The notes beneath the pieces are model-generated. The model did no database searches. It worked only from the letters and a program-made list of their open reading frames with translations, and was not told where the DNA came from. DNA of 64,000 nucleotides from Frateuria edaphi (GTDB lineage Bacteria; Pseudomonadota; Gammaproteobacteria; Xanthomonadales; Rhodanobacteraceae). This document shows positions 8,164 through 16,748 of the stretch, in pieces; within the stretch, counting starts at the first letter, position 1; every line of letters starts with the position of its first letter. Location: positions 682,001-746,000 of the forward strand of contig NZ_CP088251.1 in NCBI RefSeq assembly GCF_021117405.1. The letters are read 5' to 3'. Both the position numbers and the translations under genes were made by a program.

Positions 8164-9792
8164 ATGGCTCCGCGAATGCACGATGCGGTCGGCCGGCACC
8201 GGATTTTCAATCTGTCCAGACCTATGCGCGAGGGATGGATTAACGTACCCACTTCGCGCCACTGGTCCCCGCGCATGATCGAGTCGCGCCACCCTTTCGC
8301 CTGCCTGGCCCGGACCGACGGCTGGGCCGGCTACGCTTATGCCACAGCGATTACCGCGCTCGGTTTCGCATTGGCCTTTCTGGCCGATCGCTACCTGTCG
8401 GTCGCGAATCTGGCACTGATCTTCCTCACGGCCGTGCTGGCGGTTGCGGTACGCACGCGCATGAGCGTGGCGGTCTATACCGCGGTCGCGTGTTTCCTCG
8501 GCTACAACTTTTTCTTCACCCGACCCCGGCACACGCTGGCAATCGCCGACGCCGATGACGTGCTGGCGGTGCTGCTGTTCCTGGTCGTCGCGCTGATCAG
8601 CGGGCGTATGGCCACGCAGCTTGCGCGGCAGGTGGCGTCGCTGCGGGCGGCCCAGGCGCGCGCCCGTACGTTGCTGGAACTCGGGCAGTCGCTGGCCGCA
8701 AGCGGAACGCAGAGCCAGGCGATCTGCGATACCGGCATCAGCGCCCTTGCCTTGGCACTGAACGCACAAGCAGCGGCCATCGTTCGGAGCGACAGCGGCA
8801 ACTGGGACGTATGGGTGGCCTCGCCGGCTGCCTTCGAGCTTGCGCCCGGTGAGCTGGCCGCGGCAGAGGATCTTGTATCGAACCCGCAACAGGCGACAGC
8901 CACCCCTTGGGTGATGCGTCTGGGGGGTGCGGACTGGCGGGCGGGAATAGTGGTCATCCGCCCGCACGGGCCGACCACCATCGAGGCCGAACGCGTGAGT
9001 CTGGCAAGAGAGATGGTCAGGGACATCGGCCTTGCATTGGAGCGTGGGCATCTTGCCGAGGCTCTTGAAGAGGCGCGCGTGCAAGGGGAAACCGAACGGC
9101 TGCGCAATGCCTTGCTGTCGTCCGTGTCCCACGACCTGCGCTCTCCGTTGGCCTCGATGATCGGAGCGGCGAGCACGCTTTCCGCCTACGAGTCCCAGCT
9201 TCCAGTAGCGGAGCGACGCGAATTGCTCGATGCCATTTTGGGCGAGGGCCAGAGGCTGGATCGCTACGTCCAGAACCTTCTTGACATGGCCCGGCTCGGG
9301 CACGGCGCACTGACGCTGCATCGTGACTGGGTGGACGCGAGCGAAATCGTGCTGGCGGCCGTCGCACGACTGCGCCGGTACTATCCGACCGCCCTAATCG
9401 AGACCCGGCTGTCACCGGAGACTCTGCTGCTGCACGTACACCCAGCGCTGATCGAACAGGCGCTTTTCAATATCCTGGAAAATGCAGTGCAGGTTTCGCC
9501 CCCCGGACGTCCGGTGGACGTGTCGCTCCGCGAGCAGGAAGGGTCGATAGGCATCGAGGTCGTCGATGAAGGGCCGGGCATTCCCGAAGCCGAGCGGGCG
9601 CGCATCTTCGATATGTTTTTTTCCGTCTCGCGCGGCGACCGGGCACCCAAGGGCACCGGCCTCGGGCTGGCGATCTGCCGCGGGATGATCGGTGCACACG
9701 GCGGAAGTGTGGAAGCCTTCGCGCGCACGGGCGGCGGTACGATCCTGCGCGTGACGTTGCCCATGCCCACGCCACCGGAGGCGAGTACGTGA
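8164..9792 (+). CDS. KdpD-like sensor histidine kinase lacking the KdpD/USP N-terminus
   Basis: The protein (542 residues from the ATG at 8164) starts almost at once with four membrane helices of the DUF4118 type (about residues 54-150). A GAF-like region follows, then the HisKA H-box VSHDLRSPLASM (phospho-His at 323) and an ATPase domain (NILENAVQVSPPG, DEGPGIPE, GTGLGLAIC). E. coli KdpD carries an extra roughly 330-residue ATP-binding KdpD and USP part in front; this gene has none. The ATG at 8164 is six bases after the kup stop with GGAG upstream; 8224 and 8275 are other possible starts. It is paired with the response regulator that overlaps its stop. Probably senses potassium or turgor. 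Confidence 0.85.
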   Translation: MAPRMHDAVGRHRIFNLSRPMREGWINVPTSRHWSPRMIESRHPFACLARTDGWAGYAYATAITALGFALAFLADRYLSVANLALIFLTAVLAVAVRTRMSVAVYTAVACFLGYNFFFTRPRHTLAIADADDVLAVLLFLVVALISGRMATQLARQVASLRAAQARARTLLELGQSLAASGTQSQAICDTGISALALALNAQAAAIVRSDSGNWDVWVASPAAFELAPGELAAAEDLVSNPQQATATPWVMRLGGADWRAGIVVIRPHGPTTIEAERVSLAREMVRDIGLALERGHLAEALEEARVQGETERLRNALLSSVSHDLRSPLASMIGAASTLSAYESQLPVAERRELLDAILGEGQRLDRYVQNLLDMARLGHGALTLHRDWVDASEIVLAAVARLRRYYPTALIETRLSPETLLLHVHPALIEQALFNILENAVQVSPPGRPVDVSLREQEGSIGIEVVDEGPGIPEAERARIFDMFFSVSRGDRAPKGTGLGLAICRGMIGAHGGSVEAFARTGGGTILRVTLPMPTPPEAST

Positions 9793-10517
9793 ATCCGAAC
9801 GCCCCCTCCGTGCTGGTGGTCGACGACGAGGCGCAGATCCGCCGTTTCCTCGATATCGCATTGCGCGCCGAGGGTTATCGCGTGCTGCAGGCAAGCACCG
9901 CGGAAGCGGGACTCGCGCTGGCCGCCACGCAGGCGCCGGACCTTGTCATTCTCGATCTCGGGCTGCCCGACCGCGAAGGCCACGAGGTGCTGGCAGAACT
10001 CCGGCAGTGGAGTGCGGTGCCTGTCCTGATGTTGTCGGTGCGCGACTCCGAAGCGGAAAAGGTGCGCGCCCTTGACAACGGTGCCAACGATTATGTGACT
10101 AAGCCGTTCGGCGTACAGGAGGTGATGGCGCGCCTTCGCGCGCTCTTGCGCGACCGCGTGCTTGCCGCCTCCCGCGAACCGTCGCCGCGCTACGAAGACG
10201 GGCACTTGGTGATCGACCAAGTGCGCCGGGAGGTCAGCCTGGATGGCGAGGCCTTGTCACTCACCCGCAAGGAATATGCGGTTCTGGCCGCCTTGCTGCA
10301 ACACCCCGATCGCGTGGTCAGCCAGCAGCAGCTCCTGCGTGAGGTCTGGGGCGCAAGCCACGTCCACGACACGCATTATTTGCGGATCGTCGTCGGACGG
10401 TTGCGCCAGAAGCTCCACGACGACCCGGCGTCGCCGCGATGGCTGAAGACGGAGCCCGGCGTCGGGTATCGCTTCCTGGCGAAGTCTGGAGGTGGAAACC
10501 AGCACCAAGGTGCGTAA
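9789..10517 (+). CDS. KdpE-like OmpR-family response regulator
   Basis: The 242-residue protein has a receiver domain (VVDDEAQIRRFL; phospho-Asp in LVILDLGLPD; K in NDYVTKPF) and a C-terminal winged helix (YAVLAALLQHPDRVVSQQQLLREVWG, then the HxTHYLRIVVGRLRQKL helix typical of KdpE). It starts at a GTG whose last bases form the kinase stop (GTGA overlap), so both are made from one mRNA. The kdpFABC genes that classical KdpE controls are not in this window; kup, just upstream, is the obvious candidate target. Confidence 0.9.
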   Translation: MNPNAPSVLVVDDEAQIRRFLDIALRAEGYRVLQASTAEAGLALAATQAPDLVILDLGLPDREGHEVLAELRQWSAVPVLMLSVRDSEAEKVRALDNGANDYVTKPFGVQEVMARLRALLRDRVLAASREPSPRYEDGHLVIDQVRREVSLDGEALSLTRKEYAVLAALLQHPDRVVSQQQLLREVWGASHVHDTHYLRIVVGRLRQKLHDDPASPRWLKTEPGVGYRFLAKSGGGNQHQGA

Positions 10518-10721
10518 GTCGGACGGAAGGCCCGATGTTCGCTTTGGGTCGCAGGCGGACAGCTCCTGACCTCGATACGGGGCGATCGCGCACGTTGACT
10601 GTCCTCAGGCTGAAATGTCCACCTCCGACCAGAAGGGGACATGCAACACCGATCCGAGCTGCGAAATGGGTCCGGCTTGATTGACGTGTTACCTCGTGGT
10701 TGCCTGAGCTATGGCGCGGCC

Positions 10722-11087
10722 CTATTTGGCCTTTGGATTCTCCAACGACAAGCTTTTCTCGACCATCAGGTCGGATACCGCTTCATGGAATGGCTTGAGG
10801 GGATGGGCGGAACAATAAGCGCTCAACCAATGGTTCATCGAATCGGAGTCAGGAAGGTCCGCATACTTTTGGAACTTCATGTAGAGCGCGACGTTCAGCC
10901 CGGTCATGAAGCCCTGCGCCCATTGATTGTACGTGGCCTTGTTTGGAGTGATGCCCTGTTCTTTGCGAACGGCCAGATATTGACTGCACGAAGCGATGCC
11001 GAGACCTCGCATGGTCGCCGGACCATCGTCTGCAGAGGCGATACCAGTGAAAGCCAGCAGTCCCGCCAGCAACGTAAGACGCATCAT
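10722..11087 (-). CDS. Small secreted protein, Rap1a/Tai-like
   Basis: The protein is about 121 residues. A signal peptide (MMRLTLLAGLLAFTGIASA) is followed by a mature part with two cysteines (GIASCSQYLAV and WLSAYCSAHP) likely to form a disulfide. A YNQWAQGFMTGLN segment resembles the Gly-Tyr/Phe-x-x-G core of Rap1a/Tai-like periplasmic proteins, many of which are of unknown role. The GGGGAG before 11087/11084 decides the start. It is alone, convergent with the response regulator, and no effector gene lies next to it, so an immunity role is not supported. Function unknown. Confidence 0.7.
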   Translation of the reverse strand: MMRLTLLAGLLAFTGIASADDGPATMRGLGIASCSQYLAVRKEQGITPNKATYNQWAQGFMTGLNVALYMKFQKYADLPDSDSMNHWLSAYCSAHPLKPFHEAVSDLMVEKSLSLENPKAK

Positions 11088-11201
11088 GACTCCCCGTATT
11101 AGCCGTAAAAAACGCCAGTTTTTTTCCAAGCGACTACAGGATAACAACCGGACCCGCCGCGACAAGGCTGTCCGTTTTTGGCCGATAGCGGCCGCCGGAA
11201 C

Positions 11202-12092
11202 TCAGGTGGGATCCGATATCTGCGACTCGATGAAGCTGGCGAATGCTCTCGCCTTGGCACTGGCCTGCCGTCCCGTTGGGAATACGGCCCACAAGTCGAC
11301 AGGTGGCAAGCTCCAGCCATCGAGAACGGTTTTCACTGCACCTGACGCAAGCTCGGGAGCGAACATCCACTCTGACGCGACGGCCAGCCCCATTCCGGCA
11401 AAGACGCCCTCGCGCACGCCCTCGGCCGCCGTGACGCGAATGCGTCCCTGCATCGCGACCGACGCCGTGGTGCCTTCTCGGTGGAACGACCACTCGGTGC
11501 CGCCGCCGCGCTGCTCGTAGATCACGGCCTGGTGCCCGGCGAGATCGGCGGGCACGTGCGGCACGCCCATGCGTTCGAGGTAGGCGGGGGTGGCGAAGAC
11601 GTGGCGGGGGCTCTGGGCGATCTTGCGGGCGATCAGGTTGGAGTCGGCGAGGTTGCCCATGCGCAGGGCGATGTCGATGCCTTCCTCGATCAGGTCGATG
11701 TTGCGGTCGTCCAGCACGAAGTCGACGTCGAGCTGGGGGTGCTGTTCCAGGAACAGCGGCAGGCGCGGCAGTACGTGCAGGCGCGAGAAGGTGACCGCGG
11801 CGCAGATGCGCAGGCGGCCGGAGAGGGTGGCGCCGGCACCGCGGGCGGCGTGTTCGGCTTCGTCGGCTTCCTCGATGGCGCGCCTGGCGCGTTCGTAGAA
11901 GCTGCGGCCGGCTTCGGTGGGCGTGAGGCCGTGGGTGGAGCGCAGCAGCAGCCGCACGCCGAGGCGCTCTTCCAGTTGGGCGATGGTCTTGGAGACAGCC
12001 GGCTGGCCCACGCGCAGGAGCCGGGCGGCGCCGGAGAAGGAGCCGGCGTCGACGACGCGGACGAAGGCTTCCATCGCGGCCAGGCGGTCCAT
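11202..12092 (-). CDS. LysR-family transcriptional regulator
   Basis: The 296-residue protein has the LysR helix-turn-helix at residues 3-62 (AMEAFVRVVDAGSFSGAARLLRVGQPAVSKTIAQLEERLGVRLL) and a periplasmic-binding-like effector domain from about 90. It belongs to the large CrgA-like branch that often represses a neighbouring oxidoreductase and itself. The short-chain dehydrogenase gene is divergent 151 bp away and is the likely target. The inducer is unknown. Confidence 0.92.
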   Translation of the reverse strand: MDRLAAMEAFVRVVDAGSFSGAARLLRVGQPAVSKTIAQLEERLGVRLLLRSTHGLTPTEAGRSFYERARRAIEEADEAEHAARGAGATLSGRLRICAAVTFSRLHVLPRLPLFLEQHPQLDVDFVLDDRNIDLIEEGIDIALRMGNLADSNLIARKIAQSPRHVFATPAYLERMGVPHVPADLAGHQAVIYEQRGGGTEWSFHREGTTASVAMQGRIRVTAAEGVREGVFAGMGLAVASEWMFAPELASGAVKTVLDGWSLPPVDLWAVFPTGRQASAKARAFASFIESQISDPT

Positions 12093-12243
12093 CGTTATTC
12101 CCCCTTGGAATGAAGCCTATGAGCGGCGCAAGGCTACCGCGGATGCGCGGGACGGGCGATACAGGCATGGCCGCTACCAGCGCGCGCGGCCGTGGCGGCG
12201 CGCGGCGAGGTGGCGCCCCCTCCCCCCCACGAGACACGACGAC

Positions 12244-13050
12244 ATGAAACTGGAAGGCAGCAAGGTGCTGGTCACCGGCGGTTCGAGCGGCATTGGCCTG
12301 GCGATCGCGCAGATCCTGGCGGCGAAGGGCGCGCACGTGCTCATCAGCGGCCGGCGACAAGAGGCGCTAGAGACGGCCGCGCAGCGGTTGCGCGCGGACG
12401 GCGGGCGCGTGGATGCGGTGGCGGCCGACGTCACCACCGCCGACGGGCTGGCGGCCACGATGGCCGCGGTCGAGGGCACGCTCGGCGGGCTGGACGTGCT
12501 CGTCAACAATGCCGGCGGCGTGCGTGCCGGCCGGCTGGAGGCGACGAGCGAGCGCGAGATCCGCGCGATGATCGAGGTGAACCTGGTCGCGCCGATCCTG
12601 CTCACGCGCGCGGCGCTGCCACTGCTGCGCCGCAGTGGCCACGGCATGGTGGTGGACGTGTCCTCGGCGATCGCGCTGGTCGGTTTGCCGTTCTATGCCA
12701 CCTACGCGGCGGCCAAGGCCGGCATCGCGCATTTCGGCGAGGCGTTGCGGCGCGAGCTGAAGGGCGAGGGCGTGCATGTGCTGACGGCCTACCCGGGCGC
12801 GACCGATACCCCGTTGATGGCGTCCAGCCGCGCTGGCGCGGAGCAGGGGTTCGGGCGCGAGTCGGCGGCGGACGTGGCGGCCGCGATCGTGCAAGGCATC
12901 GAGGACGAGGCGTTCGAGGTGGTGCGCGCCAACGAGAAGCGGCTGCAGATGGTGGCGCTCAATCGCACCGATCCTGCTGCGGTCGATGCGCGGTTTGCCG
13001 AGCTCAAGCCGATGCTGGAGGAAGCGGTGCGGGATCACGCGGCGCTGTGA
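12244..13050 (+). CDS. Short-chain dehydrogenase/reductase, DltE-like
   Basis: The 268-residue classical SDR has the cofactor motif TGGSSGIG at residues 9-16, NNAGG near 89-93, and the catalytic Ser with Y-A-A-A-K (SSAIALVGLPFYATYAAAKAG). It has a C-terminal tail reaching RTDPAAVDARFAELKP, as in DltE-type oxidoreductases. The substrate is unknown. It starts at 12244 without a clear ribosome site. It is transcribed away from the LysR gene and ends just before a strong terminator, so it is a single-gene unit. Confidence 0.9.
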   Translation: MKLEGSKVLVTGGSSGIGLAIAQILAAKGAHVLISGRRQEALETAAQRLRADGGRVDAVAADVTTADGLAATMAAVEGTLGGLDVLVNNAGGVRAGRLEATSEREIRAMIEVNLVAPILLTRAALPLLRRSGHGMVVDVSSAIALVGLPFYATYAAAKAGIAHFGEALRRELKGEGVHVLTAYPGATDTPLMASSRAGAEQGFGRESAADVAAAIVQGIEDEAFEVVRANEKRLQMVALNRTDPAAVDARFAELKPMLEEAVRDHAAL

Positions 13051-13080
13051 GTTGATCAGTTCGCGCGTTGCGGCTTGTCA

Positions 13081-13115
13081 AAAAAAACGCCCGGCTCTGG
13101 CCGGGCTTTTTTTTT
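13081..13115. terminator. Two-way intrinsic terminator
   Basis: GCCCGGC (13089-13095), a 4-base loop and GCCGGGC (13100-13106) form a perfect 7-bp stem. An A run lies before it and nine Ts after it. It ends the SDR transcript and could work in both directions. Confidence 0.9.
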
Positions 13116-13332
13116 CTGCGCCCAGGTCCCGCTTCGATTGCAGGGTCCTGCGGGGGCTGGCGCAGGAGGGTGTCTCCCTTTAGCCGGCATGGGCCGGTCG
13201 CATTCCCTATCGGAATAGCCCTTAGTCGTCGGCTCCGTCTACTCGGGCTTCTGGCGCGCCCGTAGCTTGGGTTCCACGGGAGGCGAGCGCTTCGACTCCC
13301 GATCGACCACACGGCACCCAAGGAGTCCGGCC

Positions 13333-13902
13333 ATGACAACGTTCACCATCTACACCCCCGACAACGCACCCGCTGCCTCCAAGGCCGGCCTCGACGGCGC
13401 CAGGGCCGCCTTCGGCTTCGTGCCGAACCTGCAGGCGACCATGGCCGAATCGCCGGAGCTGCTGGCCGGCTATTCCACGCTGTGGGGCCTGTTCGCCGAG
13501 ACATCGCTGACGCCGCACGAGCAGCAGGTGGTGATGCTCACCTCGAACTTCGAGAACGAGTGCCACTACTGCATGGCTGGCCACTCGGTGCTGGCGAAGA
13601 TGCAGAAGATGGACCCGGCGGTGATCGCCGCGTTGCGCAACGGCACGCCGCTGCCCGATGCGCGGCTGGAAGCGCTGCATCGCTACACCGGGCTGGTCGT
13701 GCGCCAGCGCGGTTGGGTGTCGGACGCGGACACCGACGCCTTCCTGGCCGCCGGTTTTACCCGCCGCAACGTGTTCGAAGTGATCCTGGGCGTGGCGACC
13801 AAGGTGATGAGCAACTACACCAACCACATCGCCCATACCCAGCTCGACGCCTTCATGCACGGCAGCGAGTGGACCAAGCCGACCGCCGAACAGGCCGCCT
13901 GA
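13333..13902 (+). CDS. CMD/AhpD-fold protein (CMD-C)
   Basis: The 189-residue protein has NLQATMAESPELLAGY early and the redox motif NFENECHYCMAGH near residues 75-87, placing it in the AhpD-like alkylhydroperoxidase group. The ATG at 13333 has AGGAG 10 bases upstream; an ATG at 13267 in the same frame lacks a site. A peroxiredoxin-like gene follows 97 bp later on the same strand. The pair recalls ahpC-ahpD, where AhpD reduces AhpC, so a joint peroxide-removal role is likely but not shown. Confidence 0.88.
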   Translation: MTTFTIYTPDNAPAASKAGLDGARAAFGFVPNLQATMAESPELLAGYSTLWGLFAETSLTPHEQQVVMLTSNFENECHYCMAGHSVLAKMQKMDPAVIAALRNGTPLPDARLEALHRYTGLVVRQRGWVSDADTDAFLAAGFTRRNVFEVILGVATKVMSNYTNHIAHTQLDAFMHGSEWTKPTAEQAA

Positions 13903-13999
13903 GCCAGCGCCCGGTGCGCTGGCGGCCATGGTGTCGCTGGCGCCCAAACCAGGCCTCCGCTTCCCGTAATTCCCCGCGTTTCTCCGAGAGGATTTCCCC

Positions 14000-14677
14000 A
14001 TGTCACTGCAAGCCAAGCTGGATGCCTTCAAGGCCGATTTCGAAGCAGGCAAACCACCGTACAGCGTGCCGCATTCGGTCATCGACGCGATGCATCGCGC
14101 CACCGCTGAACTGATCGCCTCCGGCGCGGCCGGGCGCGCGCTCAAGGCAGGCGACCGCGCGCCGTCGTTCGCGCTGAAAGACCCCCAGGGCCAGCTGGTG
14201 CAGTCGGCCGAACTGCTTCGGCAAGGGCAGTTGATCGTCAGCTTCTACCGCGGCGTGTGGTGTCCGTACTGCAACATGGAGTTGCAGGCGCTCGAGGCCG
14301 TTCTGCCCGAGTTCGACAGGCTCGGCGCGCGGCTGGTCGCGATCTCGCCGCAGGTTCCGGCGAACAGCCGCAAGTCGGTGCGCCAGAACCACCTGTCCTT
14401 CCCGATCCTGTCCGACACGAAGGGCGAGGTCGGCGCAGCCTTCGGCCTGCGCTTCGAACTGCCGGACTACCTGGTCGAGGTCTACAAGGGCCTGAAGAAC
14501 GACCTGCCCGCGTTCAACGACGACCCGAGCTGGACGCTGCCGATGCCGGGCCGCTACGTGATCGGGCAGGACGGCACGATCCTCTACGCCGAAGTGAATC
14601 CGGACTACACCCGTCGACCCGAGGCGGAGGACATGCTGCCGGTACTGCGCCAGGCGGCGCAGAGTCGCGCGGCCTGA
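14000..14677 (+). CDS. Peroxiredoxin-like (AhpC/TSA) protein
   Basis: The 225-residue thioredoxin-fold protein has GDRAPSFALKDPQGQLV and the active-site strand IVSFYRGVWCPYCNMELQALE. It has a CxxC pair where many peroxiredoxins have a single peroxidatic cysteine in PxxxT/SxxC. It belongs to the AhpC/TSA-redoxin group with a roughly 50-residue helical N-terminal extension. It lies downstream of CMD-C, so that protein may be its reductant. Peroxide or thiol-disulfide chemistry is expected. Confidence 0.88.
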   Translation: MSLQAKLDAFKADFEAGKPPYSVPHSVIDAMHRATAELIASGAAGRALKAGDRAPSFALKDPQGQLVQSAELLRQGQLIVSFYRGVWCPYCNMELQALEAVLPEFDRLGARLVAISPQVPANSRKSVRQNHLSFPILSDTKGEVGAAFGLRFELPDYLVEVYKGLKNDLPAFNDDPSWTLPMPGRYVIGQDGTILYAEVNPDYTRRPEAEDMLPVLRQAAQSRAA

Positions 14678-14746
14678 GTCGGCGCCCGCGGCCGGACTTC
14701 ATGCGTTCGCATCGAAGCAGCTGCGGGTCCGCACCTGGCCGGTCAC

Positions 14747-15601
14747 TCAACGGGCGAAGAAGGCGAGGATGGCCTCCGCGATCTCGCCCGCGTGTGTCTC
14801 CAGCGCGAAGTGCCCGGTGTCGAGGAAACTCACGCGTGCTTCGGGGATGTCGCGCTTGAACGCTTCGGCACCCGGCGGAAGGAAGAACGGATCGTTCCTG
14901 CCCCATATCGCCAGGAGGCGCGGCTGATGCTCGCGGAAGTACGCCTGGAAGGCCGGATACAGGGCGACGTTGCTTCTGTAATCGAGGAACAGGTCCAGCT
15001 GCACGTCGTCCATGCCGGGGCGGGCAAGGTAGTAATTGTCCAGCGCGATGCCATCGGGCGACACCAGCGATTCATCGGCGACACCATGGGTGTATTGCCA
15101 GCGCGTCGTGTCCGGGGCGAGCAGTTTGCGCAGTGCCTCGCGGTTGGCCTGCGAGGGGTCTTCCCAGTAAGCGCGGATGGGGTTCCAGCCCTCGCTCAGT
15201 CCTTCGACATAGGCATTGCCGTTCTGCGAAACGATGCCGGTGATGCGCTCGGGGTGTTTCACGGCGAGGCGGAAGCCGGTCGGTGCGCCGTAGTCGAACA
15301 CATAGACCGCGAAGCGATCGAAACCCACCACCTCGGTAAAGCGGTCGATGACATCGGCGATGTGGTCGAACGTGTACCCGAACTGGTCTCGCGGCGGCAT
15401 GTCGGACTGGCCGAAACCAGGCAGATCGGGCGCGACGATGTGGAAATCGTCACCGAGCAGCGGGATCAGGTCGCGAAACATGTGGCCGGCGCTGGGGAAG
15501 CCATGGAGCAGCAGCAACTTGGGTTTCCCGACCGTGCCTGCCTCGCGGTAGAAAACGTTCAGGCCGTCGACGTTGGCATGGCGATATCGAACAGTGGGCA
15601 T
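14747..15601 (-). CDS. Alpha/beta hydrolase, epoxide-hydrolase or haloalkane-dehalogenase type
   Basis: The 284-residue protein has the oxyanion motif LLLHGFPSAGHMF (residues 30-42). The nucleophile elbow is VFDYGAPTGF, so the nucleophile is Asp, not Ser; this marks epoxide hydrolases and haloalkane or haloacetate dehalogenases. The catalytic His is in LDTGHFALE. The start at 15601 has AAGGAG upstream. It diverges from the CGNR regulator across a 373-bp region with inverted repeats. The substrate cannot be read from sequence. Confidence 0.88.
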   Translation of the reverse strand: MPTVRYRHANVDGLNVFYREAGTVGKPKLLLLHGFPSAGHMFRDLIPLLGDDFHIVAPDLPGFGQSDMPPRDQFGYTFDHIADVIDRFTEVVGFDRFAVYVFDYGAPTGFRLAVKHPERITGIVSQNGNAYVEGLSEGWNPIRAYWEDPSQANREALRKLLAPDTTRWQYTHGVADESLVSPDGIALDNYYLARPGMDDVQLDLFLDYRSNVALYPAFQAYFREHQPRLLAIWGRNDPFFLPPGAEAFKRDIPEARVSFLDTGHFALETHAGEIAEAILAFFAR

Positions 15602-15974
15602 GGCAGTTCTCCTTCGGTGTGGGAGGCGCGGTGCAGAGAGCGAAGGCCTACGCTGAATGGCTGGGTTCGCGCGGGACGCTGCTGGAAGCGCCGGTCCCGC
15701 AGATTCGGCTGGCAGGCCCATCAGTAACCGTCCCGAATGTCGCTATCCGGAACGAATCGGCGGCCCAGGCCGAGGTCGAGCCGTTCGCCATTGCATGGGG
15801 CGACGGCTGTGTTTCCTGTCTTTTTCGCGCCCTTCGCTGTCTGGAGGCGTTCTGGACCACGCGCCTGGCTTGATGTGGCCGTAACCGCTAAGACATAAGT
15901 TGGGAGGTTATGTTTTGGCAGAGTAACTTGTCAAGCGCGTTTTTGACGGTTACTTTGGCGACAGGAGAATTCGC
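15602..15974. other. Gene-free divergent promoter region
   Basis: No convincing gene is seen in these 373 bases; the frames present are short and lack a ribosome site. The half nearest the CGNR gene is AT-richer than its surroundings and carries two inverted repeats (15893-15913 and 15922-15954). Confidence 0.6.
15893..15954. promoter_or_regulatory. Two inverted repeats before the CGNR gene
   Basis: ACATAA (15893-15898) is matched by TTATGT (15908-15913). AGTAAC (15922-15927) is matched by GTTACT (15949-15954), with further near-symmetric bases (GTCAA and TTGAC) inside. The repeats end about 20 bases before the CGNR-protein ATG at 15975. They look like operators, perhaps for that protein itself. 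Confidence 0.45.
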
Positions 15975-16604
15975 ATGACACAAGCGGTACCCGCCTTTTT
16001 CCTGGCCGACTCGCTCGCGCTGGACTTCCTCAACTCCGTGGCGACGCCCGTGGACGCCCCGGTCGACTGGCTCGGGGACGGCGAGGGACTGCTGGGCTGG
16101 CTTCGGCAGGCGCAACTCGTGCCCGAGGAGGTGCTCCTCGCGACGCGCGAGCGGGCCATTCCGGGGGAGATCGATCGGCTGGCCGGACAGGCCAGGGCGC
16201 TGCGCGAGTGGTTTCGCGGCTTCGTGCGCGATCACATGGGCCGCCCGCTGCGCGAGGCCGATCTGGCTGAACTTGCGCCGCTCAATGAACTGCTCAAGCG
16301 CGACGAAAGCTTTGGCCGGATCGTTGCGGCGCCCGCGGGCCAATCGCCCGCGTTCGCGCTGGCCCGGATGCGTCGTTGGAACTCACCCGAGGCTTTGCTG
16401 CTGCCGATCGCCGAAGCGATTGCCCGGGTGGTTTGCGACGAAGACTTCTCTTACGTGAAGGCTTGCGAGGGACCCACGTGCACACTGTTTTTCGCCGATC
16501 ACACGCGAGGCCATGCTCGTCGCTGGTGCAGCATGGCCCTTTGCGGGAATCGCGCGAAACAGGCGGCCCACCGTCACCGGCGAAAGGCGCAGCCCGGCGG
16601 GTAA
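15975..16604 (+). CDS. CGNR zinc-finger (ABATE-domain) regulator
   Basis: The 209-residue protein has an N-terminal ABATE domain (FLADSLALDFLNSVATP at residues 8-25). The C-terminal CGNR zinc finger shows CEGPTC and CSMALCGNRAKQAAHRHR (two C-X4-C pairs ending in the CGNR motif). Such proteins are thought to bind DNA and respond to a small ligand. AGGAG lies just before the ATG. It is divergent from the epoxide-hydrolase-like gene, a plausible target. Confidence 0.9.
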   Translation: MTQAVPAFFLADSLALDFLNSVATPVDAPVDWLGDGEGLLGWLRQAQLVPEEVLLATRERAIPGEIDRLAGQARALREWFRGFVRDHMGRPLREADLAELAPLNELLKRDESFGRIVAAPAGQSPAFALARMRRWNSPEALLLPIAEAIARVVCDEDFSYVKACEGPTCTLFFADHTRGHARRWCSMALCGNRAKQAAHRHRRKAQPGG

Positions 16605-16748
16605 TCGGATTGGCCAGATGGACGGACGTGCTTCGCAACCTGGTCCGTGATCTTTCCGGCGCGGACGCATCTCACGTCCGTGTCGTGGAAGCGGGTGCGT
16701 CCTCCTCGCGCCAGAAAGGCGCCACTGGCGTGGCGCCCTCGAGTCGCA

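Noticed and set aside
8164..10517. A standard KdpDE system
   Set aside because: The kinase lacks the KdpD and USP domains and no kdpFABC genes are present.
10722..11087. Type VI immunity protein (Tai/Rap1a)
   Set aside because: Only the general cysteine and secretion pattern fits; no effector or secretion gene is nearby.
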